Below, piece after piece: positions 35,761 through 43,707 of a stretch of 64,000 nucleotides of DNA (position 1 is its first letter; every line of letters starts with the position of its first letter). The position numbers were made by a program, and so were the translations under genes. This DNA comes from Altererythrobacter sp. C41 (GTDB lineage Bacteria > Pseudomonadota > Alphaproteobacteria > Sphingomonadales > Sphingomonadaceae): contig NZ_JAEVFE010000005.1 in the NCBI RefSeq assembly GCF_016803135.1, positions 1 to 64,000 of the forward strand, written 5' to 3'. The notes beneath the pieces are model-generated. The model was not told where the DNA came from. It made no database searches and saw only the letters and a program-made list of their open reading frames with translations.

Positions 35761-36726
35761 ATGAAAATTTCCCGTCCCTCGGCGGTGCCGTGCGCGGCCG
35801 TTCTGGCCGCGTTATTCGTCTCGCAAGCGGCGGCTGCGCAGAGCCCGCCGGAACAACGGCCCGCCCCGCTCGTCGCCTGGACGCCCAAGAAAGCACCTTC
35901 CAAGCCGTGGGCGGAGCCTAACAGGCCTTGGTGGAAATTGGCCGACGTGCGCGCATTGCACGAAGGCGAGGAGAACTGGACGCAGCCCGTCATCCGCAAC
36001 AAGGATCTCGTGGCCGATTGGCACCAGCTGTCTCCCCAAGGAAAGACCCCCACGATCGCCTATTCCGATAATCGCACGGCGATAATCGTATGGGAGGGTG
36101 AATTACGCGTCAGCATGGAAGGCCACGAGCCCTTTACGGCTCGCAAGGGCTTCGAGATAAATGTGCCGCTAAGGGTGCCGTTCACGCTGGAGTCGGTGGG
36201 CTCGGAGCCGGCGCTCTACTTCCAGCTCAACGCGGCCAGCGACATGCGGCTCTATCCCGTCGAGACGACACCGGCGAAGCCCGAGGACATTGCCGGCTGG
36301 GAATACGAACAGCGGTTGATTCCCGGCAGACCGGGCGGCTTCGATGAAAAGCACCGTCCATATCTCGATTATTACGGCGACGTGGTGAACGGGAACGACC
36401 GCGCGGGTGCCTTTATCGCCGATCAGCACATGTTCGTGAACAACATCCGCGGCCGGGCCACGCCTACGCCGCCGGCGTCCAATCTCGGCCACTTCCATAT
36501 CGGCTACGACGAGTTCTGGTTCGTGATGGAAGGCAATGTGACCCTCCAGGTGGAAGGACAGCCGGTCTTTACCGCCGCAGCCGGCGATATCATTTCCGCC
36601 CCGCAAGGCCACTGGCACCGGGCCAGCTTCGGAGGGCCGGTGGGTCAGATGGGCACGCGGGTAGCAATCAATCCTTACCCGCAGGGCGCGCACGTCTACA
36701 CTCAGGAATCCGGCGGGCGACAATAG
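35761..36726 (+). CDS. Exported bicupin protein (second)
   Basis: 321 residues. Signal peptide MKISRPSAVPCAAVLAALFVSQAAAAQ. An N-terminal degenerate cupin (TAIIVWEGELRVSMEGHEPFTARKGFEINVPLRVPF) is followed by a C-terminal cupin with full HxHxxxxE (LGHFHIGYDEFWFVMEGNVTLQV) and a further His pair (APQGHWHRA). Predicted periplasmic metalloenzyme of unknown reaction. The start is firm: AGGAGG lies 4-9 nt upstream and the signal peptide is clean. Same direction as the MFS gene. Confidence 0.83.
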   Translation: MKISRPSAVPCAAVLAALFVSQAAAAQSPPEQRPAPLVAWTPKKAPSKPWAEPNRPWWKLADVRALHEGEENWTQPVIRNKDLVADWHQLSPQGKTPTIAYSDNRTAIIVWEGELRVSMEGHEPFTARKGFEINVPLRVPFTLESVGSEPALYFQLNAASDMRLYPVETTPAKPEDIAGWEYEQRLIPGRPGGFDEKHRPYLDYYGDVVNGNDRAGAFIADQHMFVNNIRGRATPTPPASNLGHFHIGYDEFWFVMEGNVTLQVEGQPVFTAAAGDIISAPQGHWHRASFGGPVGQMGTRVAINPYPQGAHVYTQESGGRQ

Positions 36727-36732
36727 TAGACC

Positions 36733-36765
36733 GGCGGGTGCGCCGTACTTACCGGCGCACCCGCC
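36733..36765 (+). terminator. Strong GC hairpin after second bicupin
   Basis: GGCGGGTGCGCC (36733-36744) and GGCGCACCCGCC (36754-36765) are exact complements with a 9-nt loop, 6 nt past the bicupin stop. No T-run follows directly, but a second hairpin with T-run occurs at 36789. Confidence 0.65.
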
Positions 36766-36788
36766 CCCAACTACCACGCAATCCAATG

Positions 36789-36819
36789 GCGCACTGTGCG
36801 GCACGCGCAGTGCGCTTTT
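36789..36819 (+). terminator. Intrinsic terminator
   Basis: GCGCACTG (36789-36796) pairs with CAGTGCGC (36808-36815), followed by TTTT. It backs up the hairpin at 36733. From 36820 to about 37066 no gene or clear signal is visible. Confidence 0.6.
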
Positions 36820-37066
36820 CCGTGTTCTTCGACGCCCATCCTTTCGTCCGGGCGCCGGGTGATAGGCACCACGTTGCCTGGATTACGACATCGTTCCGCC
36901 GCGATCGATCTCGCGGATTACGGCAGCCTCTCCCCGGTCCATCACAAGTTGCACCGGAAGGCACCAATCACCTTAAAGCGCGTGACCTCATAACTTGATC
37001 CGCGCGATCCACGCGGCCGGATCCGCCCTCTACCCGCACGGGTTTGGCAGGAACTCGCCGCGTCCG

Positions 37067-37108
37067 GGAAAACAAAAAACGATCCCCCGGCGCGAGCGCC
37101 GGGGGATC
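37067..37108 (-). terminator. Intrinsic terminator of the 1005-residue TonB receptor
   Basis: On the minus strand GATCCCCCGGCG and CGCCGGGGGATC form a 12-bp stem (37081-37108), followed at once by a T-rich run (GTTTTTTGTTTT) to about 37067. It lies 35 nt after the receptor stop codon. Confidence 0.9.
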
Positions 37109-37143
37109 AGGGGGGGGTGGCCCTGACGGGTCGGGCCGGGAGA

Positions 37144-40100
37144 TTAGAACCGCGCGCGCAGCCCGACCGTGGTCAGACGCCCGATCGGGCTGGAAACAAA
37201 GCCGTTATATCCCCATGCGCCGCCCATGAAACCGCCAGTGTTCCCATTGTAAAATGGCGGTTCTGTGTCGAAGAGATTCTGCACATCCAGAAACACCTGC
37301 CAATCATTGAGGAAGTTGGCAGTTTCGAACGTGTATTGCAGATGCAGGTCGAACGTGTTGTTGGCGTCCACGCGGTCGCCACCACCTACCGGATCGCCGT
37401 TCTCGTCAACCTCGATCGGATTGACCGAAGTGCTCGACCAGTTCCGATAGCTTCCGGTGTGGTTCCAGTACAAATCGATAGCAGCCGGTCCGGATTCCCA
37501 ACCCAGATGCGCGCGATTCTTGAACTGAATGGACGGGAACGTGGTGTTATAGCCCGACGTGTTCAGAATGCTGAAGTAAGGCGCGCCCGCGAAGTTTTGC
37601 TCGAACCGGGTGAAGTAGGTGAACGCCGTCCCGATCGTGAACGTGCCGATCCCCGTTTCCGGGGTCTGGTACGCGAACTGGCCGTCGATCCCTTCCACCT
37701 TCAGGTTGAGCGCGTTGCGCGAACTCTGATCAATGAGGAAGTAGACGTTATCAGGAATTGCCCCGGAGATGGTCGCGCCGTTGGCAAGATTGGCGAACTC
37801 GGCAATTTGCGCATCGGTGCAGCCCGTCGTGCAGACGGTCAGCAGGTCGTGCAATCCGGCCGAGTTGACGATCGCCGTCGGGCTGGGGGAGCTGGTGCCG
37901 CCATCAAACGTATTGTGGAAGAAGGTCGCGGCCGCAACGAATCCCGGGAGGAAGACAGGTGCGAAATCGACACCGACCGACCAGCTGGTGCCGTATTGCG
38001 GCGTCATTCCGGAGAAACCGCCCCCAAGCTGCCGGCGCATGCCCTGGATGTTTGTGGCAGAGCCGATCTCGCAGGTCTCGGGACCGCAGGTGATACCCGG
38101 AATGTTGACGATTTCGGGATAGTTCGCGATCGGCACGTTGATCAGACCGCCGCTGACGCCAATGCTGCCCGAGGAATAGAGGTAACCCTGTGTCGGGTCG
38201 CCAATAACCGCCATCGGCGGCGCGACGAAGGATTCCGAATAGTTGCCGCGGAGCTTCAGGCCCGGGACGACTTCCCAGTTCGCCGCGAACTTCGGGTTGG
38301 TGGTGTCGCCAACGTCGCTGTAGCTGTCGTAGCGACCTGAGATGCTGACATCGATCGAATAGACCAGCGGCACGTTCATTTCCGGGGAGATGACCGGAAT
38401 ATACAGCTCCGCGTAAACCGACTTCACGTCGCGATCGTAATTATAGACGCGGAAGCCCGAGCCGGTCGTGGTCGGACCGGTGTTGTTCGGTGAAGTGATC
38501 TTCTGGGTCTGGGTCTGCCACAGGTATTCGCCGCCCACGGCAATCCGCAGCGGCCCCGCCGGCAGGTCGAAAAGAGACCCCTGCAGGTCGAGCTTCATCT
38601 GGTTGAAGGTGTTGAAGTTCTCATTCTGGCTGTTGTTGCGATAGAGACTGTTCGCAACCAGCTCCGAGGTGCGCGCCTGGCCGGGCACACTCCAGACATC
38701 CAGGGCGTTCTCCTCCGTCAACGGCATATTGTGAACTATGACATCCTGGCCGGGAATATTCGTCTGGTTCGGATTGCCGGTAAGCTGAGCGGTCCCATTC
38801 AGCGCCAGCAGCGCACAAGGGCTGCAGAAGGTATTGACGTTGGAACGATCCGACCGATTCCAGCCGAAAGCGTCGCTAAACGTTAGCGTCCAGTCATCAC
38901 TTACGTCGTATTCGGCCACCAGGGTGGCATAGATGGTATCGGACTGCGTCGCGCTATGGCCGTAATTGCCGTCCTCCCGAGGAACGATGAAACTGACTTG
39001 CTGCTCGATGGCGTCGGGCGCGCCGGCGGGATTGGTATAAAACGGGTTTTCCTGGCCGGGATTCACACCACCGAAGCCGCCGGAACCAGGTGCAAACACG
39101 GTGGCCTGGTTGATGCCGCCGGGCCCGTCCAGGCTCTTGGTCTGGTTGCGATTGTAATTCATCATCGCCGTCACGCGGAACCGGTCGCTGAAATCATTCG
39201 TGACCTTGATCAGCGCATTGGCGCGCATCTGGCTCGGCAGGTTCGTTCCGTAAATTGAGTTGTTGCAAGGGGCATTGAACGAATTGCGCTCCACCGTCTC
39301 TGTCGAGTCGAGCGACAGGAACACGCCATCTATGCCGTCCGCGACAATCGTGGCGGGAGCACACTGATAGCTCTGGTTCACGGAGCCCCCGACAGCGCGA
39401 TAGTCGCCGCGACTCAAGAATTCCCGGTCGGCCTGCATCAAGTCCGATTTTTCGCCATAGGAGCCCGCGACATAGACGCCGCCGGTGTCCCAGGTGTCGC
39501 CCCAGATGAAATTGGCCTGGAACGTGCCGTAATCGTCCGCAAAGCCCTTCTGCACGTTAGCCTCGAGGCCGTCGAACGTTCGGCGAGTGATGAAGTTCAC
39601 CACGCCGGCGACCGCATCGGAGCCGTAAACGGAGGAAGCGCCGTCCGCCAGAACCTCGACGCGCTGAATCGCGCTGACGGGAATGATGTTGGGGTCGGTC
39701 TGTGAGAACTGAATCCCGGCACCAGGCAGGCGAAGGCCGTCTGCAATCGTCAACGTGGTGTTCGACGACGACCCGGCAAGACTGTGGATCTGGGGCGAAT
39801 AGTACGACCAGACGTTTTCGCCCTGCGCGACCGATCCTGCGGTCGAAATCGCGGGCACGGTGTTGACCAGCTGGGATACGTCCACCGGCGCCGTCTTCTC
39901 GATGGCTTCCAGCCCGACCGAGACGAGGTTGGAGCCGACCGGCGCGACACCCCGGATGGCCGACCCGGTGACGACAATTACGCTTTCTTCGCTGTCAAAC
40001 GTGGAGGGAGGTGTTGTTACTGCCTCCTCCCCCGACGCTTGTGGATTGCTGGCCGAATCCGCCGCGTCTTGCGAGCTTTGAGCTTGCGCGCTCCCCGCAA

Positions 40101-40161
40101 TCAGGCATCCAGCGACCGCCGCGGCGGACACACCTCTTCTGTAACGAAGCCTTAGGGTCAT
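37144..40161 (-). CDS. TonB-dependent receptor of the catabolic cluster
   Basis: 1005-residue outer-membrane receptor. Signal peptide to about residue 28, a Ser/Ala-rich linker, the TonB-box-like ESVIVVTGSAI, then a plug with QLVNTVPAISTAG, NTTLTIADGLRLPG and IQRVEVLADGASSVYGSDAVAGVVNFITRR, and a large barrel ending RFxF-like (TVGLRARF). The size and plug resemble receptors for oligosaccharides and bulky organics rather than siderophores. The cluster operator lies 25-38 nt upstream of its start. It probably imports the substrate of the cluster. Confidence 0.92.
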   Translation of the reverse strand: MTLRLRYRRGVSAAAVAGCLIAGSAQAQSSQDAADSASNPQASGEEAVTTPPSTFDSEESVIVVTGSAIRGVAPVGSNLVSVGLEAIEKTAPVDVSQLVNTVPAISTAGSVAQGENVWSYYSPQIHSLAGSSSNTTLTIADGLRLPGAGIQFSQTDPNIIPVSAIQRVEVLADGASSVYGSDAVAGVVNFITRRTFDGLEANVQKGFADDYGTFQANFIWGDTWDTGGVYVAGSYGEKSDLMQADREFLSRGDYRAVGGSVNQSYQCAPATIVADGIDGVFLSLDSTETVERNSFNAPCNNSIYGTNLPSQMRANALIKVTNDFSDRFRVTAMMNYNRNQTKSLDGPGGINQATVFAPGSGGFGGVNPGQENPFYTNPAGAPDAIEQQVSFIVPREDGNYGHSATQSDTIYATLVAEYDVSDDWTLTFSDAFGWNRSDRSNVNTFCSPCALLALNGTAQLTGNPNQTNIPGQDVIVHNMPLTEENALDVWSVPGQARTSELVANSLYRNNSQNENFNTFNQMKLDLQGSLFDLPAGPLRIAVGGEYLWQTQTQKITSPNNTGPTTTGSGFRVYNYDRDVKSVYAELYIPVISPEMNVPLVYSIDVSISGRYDSYSDVGDTTNPKFAANWEVVPGLKLRGNYSESFVAPPMAVIGDPTQGYLYSSGSIGVSGGLINVPIANYPEIVNIPGITCGPETCEIGSATNIQGMRRQLGGGFSGMTPQYGTSWSVGVDFAPVFLPGFVAAATFFHNTFDGGTSSPSPTAIVNSAGLHDLLTVCTTGCTDAQIAEFANLANGATISGAIPDNVYFLIDQSSRNALNLKVEGIDGQFAYQTPETGIGTFTIGTAFTYFTRFEQNFAGAPYFSILNTSGYNTTFPSIQFKNRAHLGWESGPAAIDLYWNHTGSYRNWSSTSVNPIEVDENGDPVGGGDRVDANNTFDLHLQYTFETANFLNDWQVFLDVQNLFDTEPPFYNGNTGGFMGGAWGYNGFVSSPIGRLTTVGLRARF

Positions 40162-40185
40162 AAATCCCTCCCTCTCTCACGATTC

Positions 40186-40199
40186 TATCCTATATGATT
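40186..40199 (-). promoter_or_regulatory. Operator copy upstream of the TonB receptor
   Basis: On the minus strand AATCATATAGGATA is identical to the word at 21495-21508, within GAATCATATAGGATAGAATC. TTGACC (40227-40232, minus strand) lies at a suitable distance for a -35 element. The site sits just upstream of the receptor ribosome binding site GGGAGGG. Confidence 0.72.
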
Positions 40200-40202
40200 C
40201 AC

Positions 40203-40577
40203 AGGACTGACATAGAGTCGCATGATGGTCAACGGGGGATTTGGGCGCCGCCATTTTTTTGAAAGTGCTCTTCGCCAACGCTTATTCGTCGGCGGAGTTG
40301 GGGCGCCAGGCATGACGCGAAGCGCATGCGAACGCGACTTAGGAGCTTGATTTTTCAAGTATCTATTAGTGCCCGGTCCTGATGGAGAGGCTGGCGAGGC
40401 AAAACGTTTCGTCGAGTAGACGAGAATTATGGCCGCCAGGCGCGAGCCGGGCAGAAGAAGAACTCTTCATCATCGGCTTGGGCACTATAAGCTGCGATCC
40501 AGCCCGTGGTTTGCGCGTTCTTTCGCTGTGCAGCGCGCGAGTCGATCAGGTACGTCCGGCGCCGTTCGGCGCCCCCC
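40203..40577. other. Gap between TonB receptor and TetR gene
   Basis: About 375 nt without a recognisable gene. G+C rises here toward the level of the rest of the chromosome, so this is the right edge of the lower-GC cluster. A short hairpin GGCGCC-gttc-GGCGCC (40558-40573) directly follows the TetR stop. No attachment-site copy of the tRNA-Ser 3' end was found. Confidence 0.5.
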
Positions 40578-41201
40578 TCAACGATCGACAGCAATGCCTT
40601 TCGCGAGGAGGTCGCCGGCGATGGCAGCCACGCGTTCGGCGGGCAAGTCGCCCTCGCCCCAGACGGCGTAGCGCAGGCCGAGAAAGACGTTCATGCCCAT
40701 GATCGCCCAGGCGTGCGCCTCTTCGAGGTCGGCGCGCAGTTCGCCCTTGCGCGCGCCTTCGCGCAGGCGATCGAGGATGCGCGCGCCGGTCGTCTCGTAG
40801 TGTTGGCGGTAGCTTTCGGGGTCGACGAACTCGGCTTCGTCGATGATCCGGTAGACTTCCTTGTGCTCCGCGGCAAAGCGCAGGAAGGCGGTGAGCGCGG
40901 CGCGCTCGCGCTCCAGCGCCGAGGCCGGTTCGGCCAGGGCCTCGCGCGCGGCGACCTTCACCGCCTCGCTCATGTCGCGCACGAGCGCCTGGAAAATCGC
41001 CTCCTTCGAATCGAAGTAAGTGTAAAAACTGCCGAGCGCCGTCCCGGCCCGGGCGGTGATCCCGCTGATCGAAGCGTCGTGGAAACCCCGTTCCCCGAAT
41101 TCGACCGCCGCTGCGTCGAGCAGCTTGCGCAGCGTGCGCCGGCCACGCTCGGTGCGCGGTTGCTTGTTGGTGTCGGCGGCGGCTGGTGTCCCCGTATCCA
41201 T
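40578..41201 (-). CDS. TetR family regulator
   Basis: 207 residues. N-terminal HTH (about 20-65): RRTLRKLLDAAAVEFGERGFHDASISGITARAGTALGSFYTYFDSKEAIFQALV, a textbook TetR signature. The C-terminal helical ligand domain is unassigned. Divergent from the TonB receptor gene at 41304; the inverted repeat TTGAAAC-N9-GTTTCAA between them is its likely operator. Confidence 0.92.
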   Translation of the reverse strand: MDTGTPAAADTNKQPRTERGRRTLRKLLDAAAVEFGERGFHDASISGITARAGTALGSFYTYFDSKEAIFQALVRDMSEAVKVAAREALAEPASALERERAALTAFLRFAAEHKEVYRIIDEAEFVDPESYRQHYETTGARILDRLREGARKGELRADLEEAHAWAIMGMNVFLGLRYAVWGEGDLPAERVAAIAGDLLAKGIAVDR

Positions 41202-41245
41202 CGATGTCCGGGCTAGATGGCGAGAGGCCGATCCGCAAGAGGAAA

Positions 41246-41268
41246 CTTGAAACCTGGTTCATGTTTCA
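41246..41268. promoter_or_regulatory. Candidate TetR operator
   Basis: TTGAAAC (41246-41252) and GTTTCAA (41262-41268) are exact inverted repeats, 9 nt apart, in the 102-nt space between the divergent TetR and TonB receptor genes. Position and symmetry suggest control of both. Confidence 0.6.
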
Positions 41269-41303
41269 ATATTGAAGCTCCAACGAATAGCAGGAGAGGA
41301 TCG

Positions 41304-43700
41304 ATGAGGGTCATCAATTCACGCATGGCGGCTGTGCTGCTCGGCGGCGTGGCGGCTGCGGCGTTCATGATGGAGCCTGCGGCCGCGCAGGACGCTTCGC
41401 CGACCCCCAGCCCACCGATCGAAACGGATCGGGCCGCGTCAGCCGACGGTGTAATCGTGGTGACCGCGCGCCGGCGCGAGGAGCAGTTGAACGACGTGCC
41501 GGTTGCCGTGACGGCCTTTACCGGTGAGACGCTGGAGGCGCGCGGCGCACTCGACATCACCGACATTTCGAATGTCACGCCCAACACCACGCTGGAAACT
41601 TCCCGCGGGACCAATTCCACGCTCAGCGCCTTCATCCGCGGTGTGGGTCAGCAGGACCCGGTGCCCGGCTTCGAAGCCGGGGTCGGCATCTATCTCGACG
41701 ACGTCTATCTCAACCGCCCGCAGGCCGCGGTGCTCGACATCTACGACGTCGAACGGATCGAGGTGCTGCGCGGACCGCAAGGTACGCTCTACGGCCGCAA
41801 CACGATCGGCGGCGCGGTCAAGTACGTGACCAAGCTTCTGCCGCAGGAATTCAGCGCCAAGCTGCGCGCTACCTACGGCACCTACGATCAGGCGGAAGGC
41901 GTCCTGACCGCCAGCGCCCCGATCGGCGATCTCGTGCGCATCGGCGGATCGGTGGCGCGGCTCTCGCGCGGCGGGTTCGGCGACAATCTCAACATTCCCG
42001 GCGTCGAGAATTACAACAAGGACGTCTGGGCTGCGCGCGGCACGTTCGAGCTGGGCGGGCACGGCGAGCCGGTGCTGATCCGTATTTCAGGCGACTACAC
42101 GCGCGACAAGTCCGATCCGCGCAACGGCCATCGCCTGATTCCGGGTCTGCTTTCCGGCGCCCCCGTGCTCGAGGACGAGTTCGACACCCGCGCCGGGCTC
42201 AATGCGCCGGAGCAGGACGTCGAGGCTTACGGCGTCGCGATGAACGTCACCGCCGAGCTTACAGACAACCTCACGTTCCGTTCGATCAGTGCGTGGCGCA
42301 AGGACGAAAGCTATACGCCGATCGACTTCGACGCCCTGCCCGCGGTCGACGTCGACGTGCCGGCGGTCTACCGCAACGAGCAGATCAGCCAGGAATTCCA
42401 GCTCCTCTACGAGAGCGACCGGCTGCACGGCCTCGTCGGGTTCTACTACCTCGACGCGCGTGCCTATTCGAAGTTCGACGTTCTGCTGGCGACCACGGGC
42501 GAACTCCTCGACCTGCCCGGGTTCGGCCAGCAGACGATCGGCGACGTGCGCACCGACACCTGGTCGGTGTTCGGCGACTTCACCTTCGACGTGACCGACC
42601 GGCTGCACCTCTCGCTCGGCGGCCGCTACACCGTCGACGATCGCGACAGCTTCATCTTCAAGCAGAACCAGATCCTCGGCGCCGATCCCGAGTTCGGCGG
42701 CACGGCGCTGCCCATCGGCGCGCCCATCACCGATTTCGAAGGCGAGGCGCGGTTCAAGAAGTTCACGCCGCGCGCATCGATCTCCTACGACGTGACCGAC
42801 GACGTCATGGTCTATGCCTCGTATTCGCAGGGCTTCAAGGGCGGCGGCTTCGACCCGCGCGGCAGCGCCAATGCCGCGGCGATCGACGTCAACGGCGACG
42901 GCGACTTCTCCTACCAGGAAATCTACGACTTCTTCCTGTTCGAGCCGGAAGAAGTCGACAGCTACGAAGTGGGGATCAAGGGCGCGGCGCTGGGCGGCGA
43001 TCTGAATTTCGCGCTGACCGGCTTCTATGCCGACTACACCAACGTCCAGATTCCCGGTTCGATCGGCATCGACGCGGACGGCGACGGCGTGTTCGAGGGT
43101 TTCTCGGGCGTCACCACCAATGCCGCGTCGGCGACCTTCAAGGGCCTGGAGCTAGAGACATCGGCCAGCTTCGCGCGCGGCTTCGCGGGCGCGGGGTCGC
43201 GGATGATCTTCGCCGGCACGCTCGGCTATATCGATGCGCAGTACGACGAATTTATCGGCAACCTGGGCACCGACGTCGCCGACATCACCGATATCCAGAA
43301 CACGCCCACTTGGACCGCTTCGGGCACCTTGGGCGCGCTCGTGCCGATGGGCGCGGACGGGGAGCTCAACCTCTCGACCACGCTTTCCTACCGCAGTGAG
43401 ACGCAGCAGTTCGAATATCCCAGCCCCTATCTCGATCAGGAAGGCTACGCACTGTGGGATGCGAGCCTAGTCTACAGCTTTGGCGGGGACCGCTACTCGA
43501 TCGGCCTCCACGGCAAGAACATCCTAGACAAGCGGTACAAGACCTCAGGTTACCAGTTTCTCGTGACCGATCCGGCGACGGGCTTGCCGGTGGTAGGCGG
43601 CAACGGCTTGCCCACCCCGTCGCTTGGCCGTGAGGGCATTGCGACCGTGTTCTACGGCAATCCGCGGCAGGTCTTCGTCACGGCAACGCTGAAGTACTAG
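41304..43700 (+). CDS. TonB-dependent receptor
   Basis: 798 residues. Signal peptide (...MMEPAAAQ), TonB box region GVIVVTARRREEQLNDVPVAVTAFTGE, plug with FIRGVGQQDPVPGFEAGVGIYLDDVY and VERIEVLRGPQGTLYGRNTIGGAVKYVTK, then the barrel ending in ATLKY. It is of the sphingomonad type used for hydrophobic or aromatic substrates. The start 41304 is preceded by AGGAGAGGA; an in-frame start at 41217 would cover the operator. Flanked by TetR and sulfotransferase genes. Confidence 0.93.
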   Translation: MRVINSRMAAVLLGGVAAAAFMMEPAAAQDASPTPSPPIETDRAASADGVIVVTARRREEQLNDVPVAVTAFTGETLEARGALDITDISNVTPNTTLETSRGTNSTLSAFIRGVGQQDPVPGFEAGVGIYLDDVYLNRPQAAVLDIYDVERIEVLRGPQGTLYGRNTIGGAVKYVTKLLPQEFSAKLRATYGTYDQAEGVLTASAPIGDLVRIGGSVARLSRGGFGDNLNIPGVENYNKDVWAARGTFELGGHGEPVLIRISGDYTRDKSDPRNGHRLIPGLLSGAPVLEDEFDTRAGLNAPEQDVEAYGVAMNVTAELTDNLTFRSISAWRKDESYTPIDFDALPAVDVDVPAVYRNEQISQEFQLLYESDRLHGLVGFYYLDARAYSKFDVLLATTGELLDLPGFGQQTIGDVRTDTWSVFGDFTFDVTDRLHLSLGGRYTVDDRDSFIFKQNQILGADPEFGGTALPIGAPITDFEGEARFKKFTPRASISYDVTDDVMVYASYSQGFKGGGFDPRGSANAAAIDVNGDGDFSYQEIYDFFLFEPEEVDSYEVGIKGAALGGDLNFALTGFYADYTNVQIPGSIGIDADGDGVFEGFSGVTTNAASATFKGLELETSASFARGFAGAGSRMIFAGTLGYIDAQYDEFIGNLGTDVADITDIQNTPTWTASGTLGALVPMGADGELNLSTTLSYRSETQQFEYPSPYLDQEGYALWDASLVYSFGGDRYSIGLHGKNILDKRYKTSGYQFLVTDPATGLPVVGGNGLPTPSLGREGIATVFYGNPRQVFVTATLKY

Positions 43701-43707
43701 GAGAGCC

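Noticed and set aside
36796-36998. Short frames after the second bicupin
   Set aside because: They begin inside the terminator hairpin and show no homology features.
40203-40577. Right attachment site matching the 3' end of tRNA-Ser
   Set aside because: No copy of the T-arm or acceptor sequence was found by eye, so the island idea rests only on composition and position.
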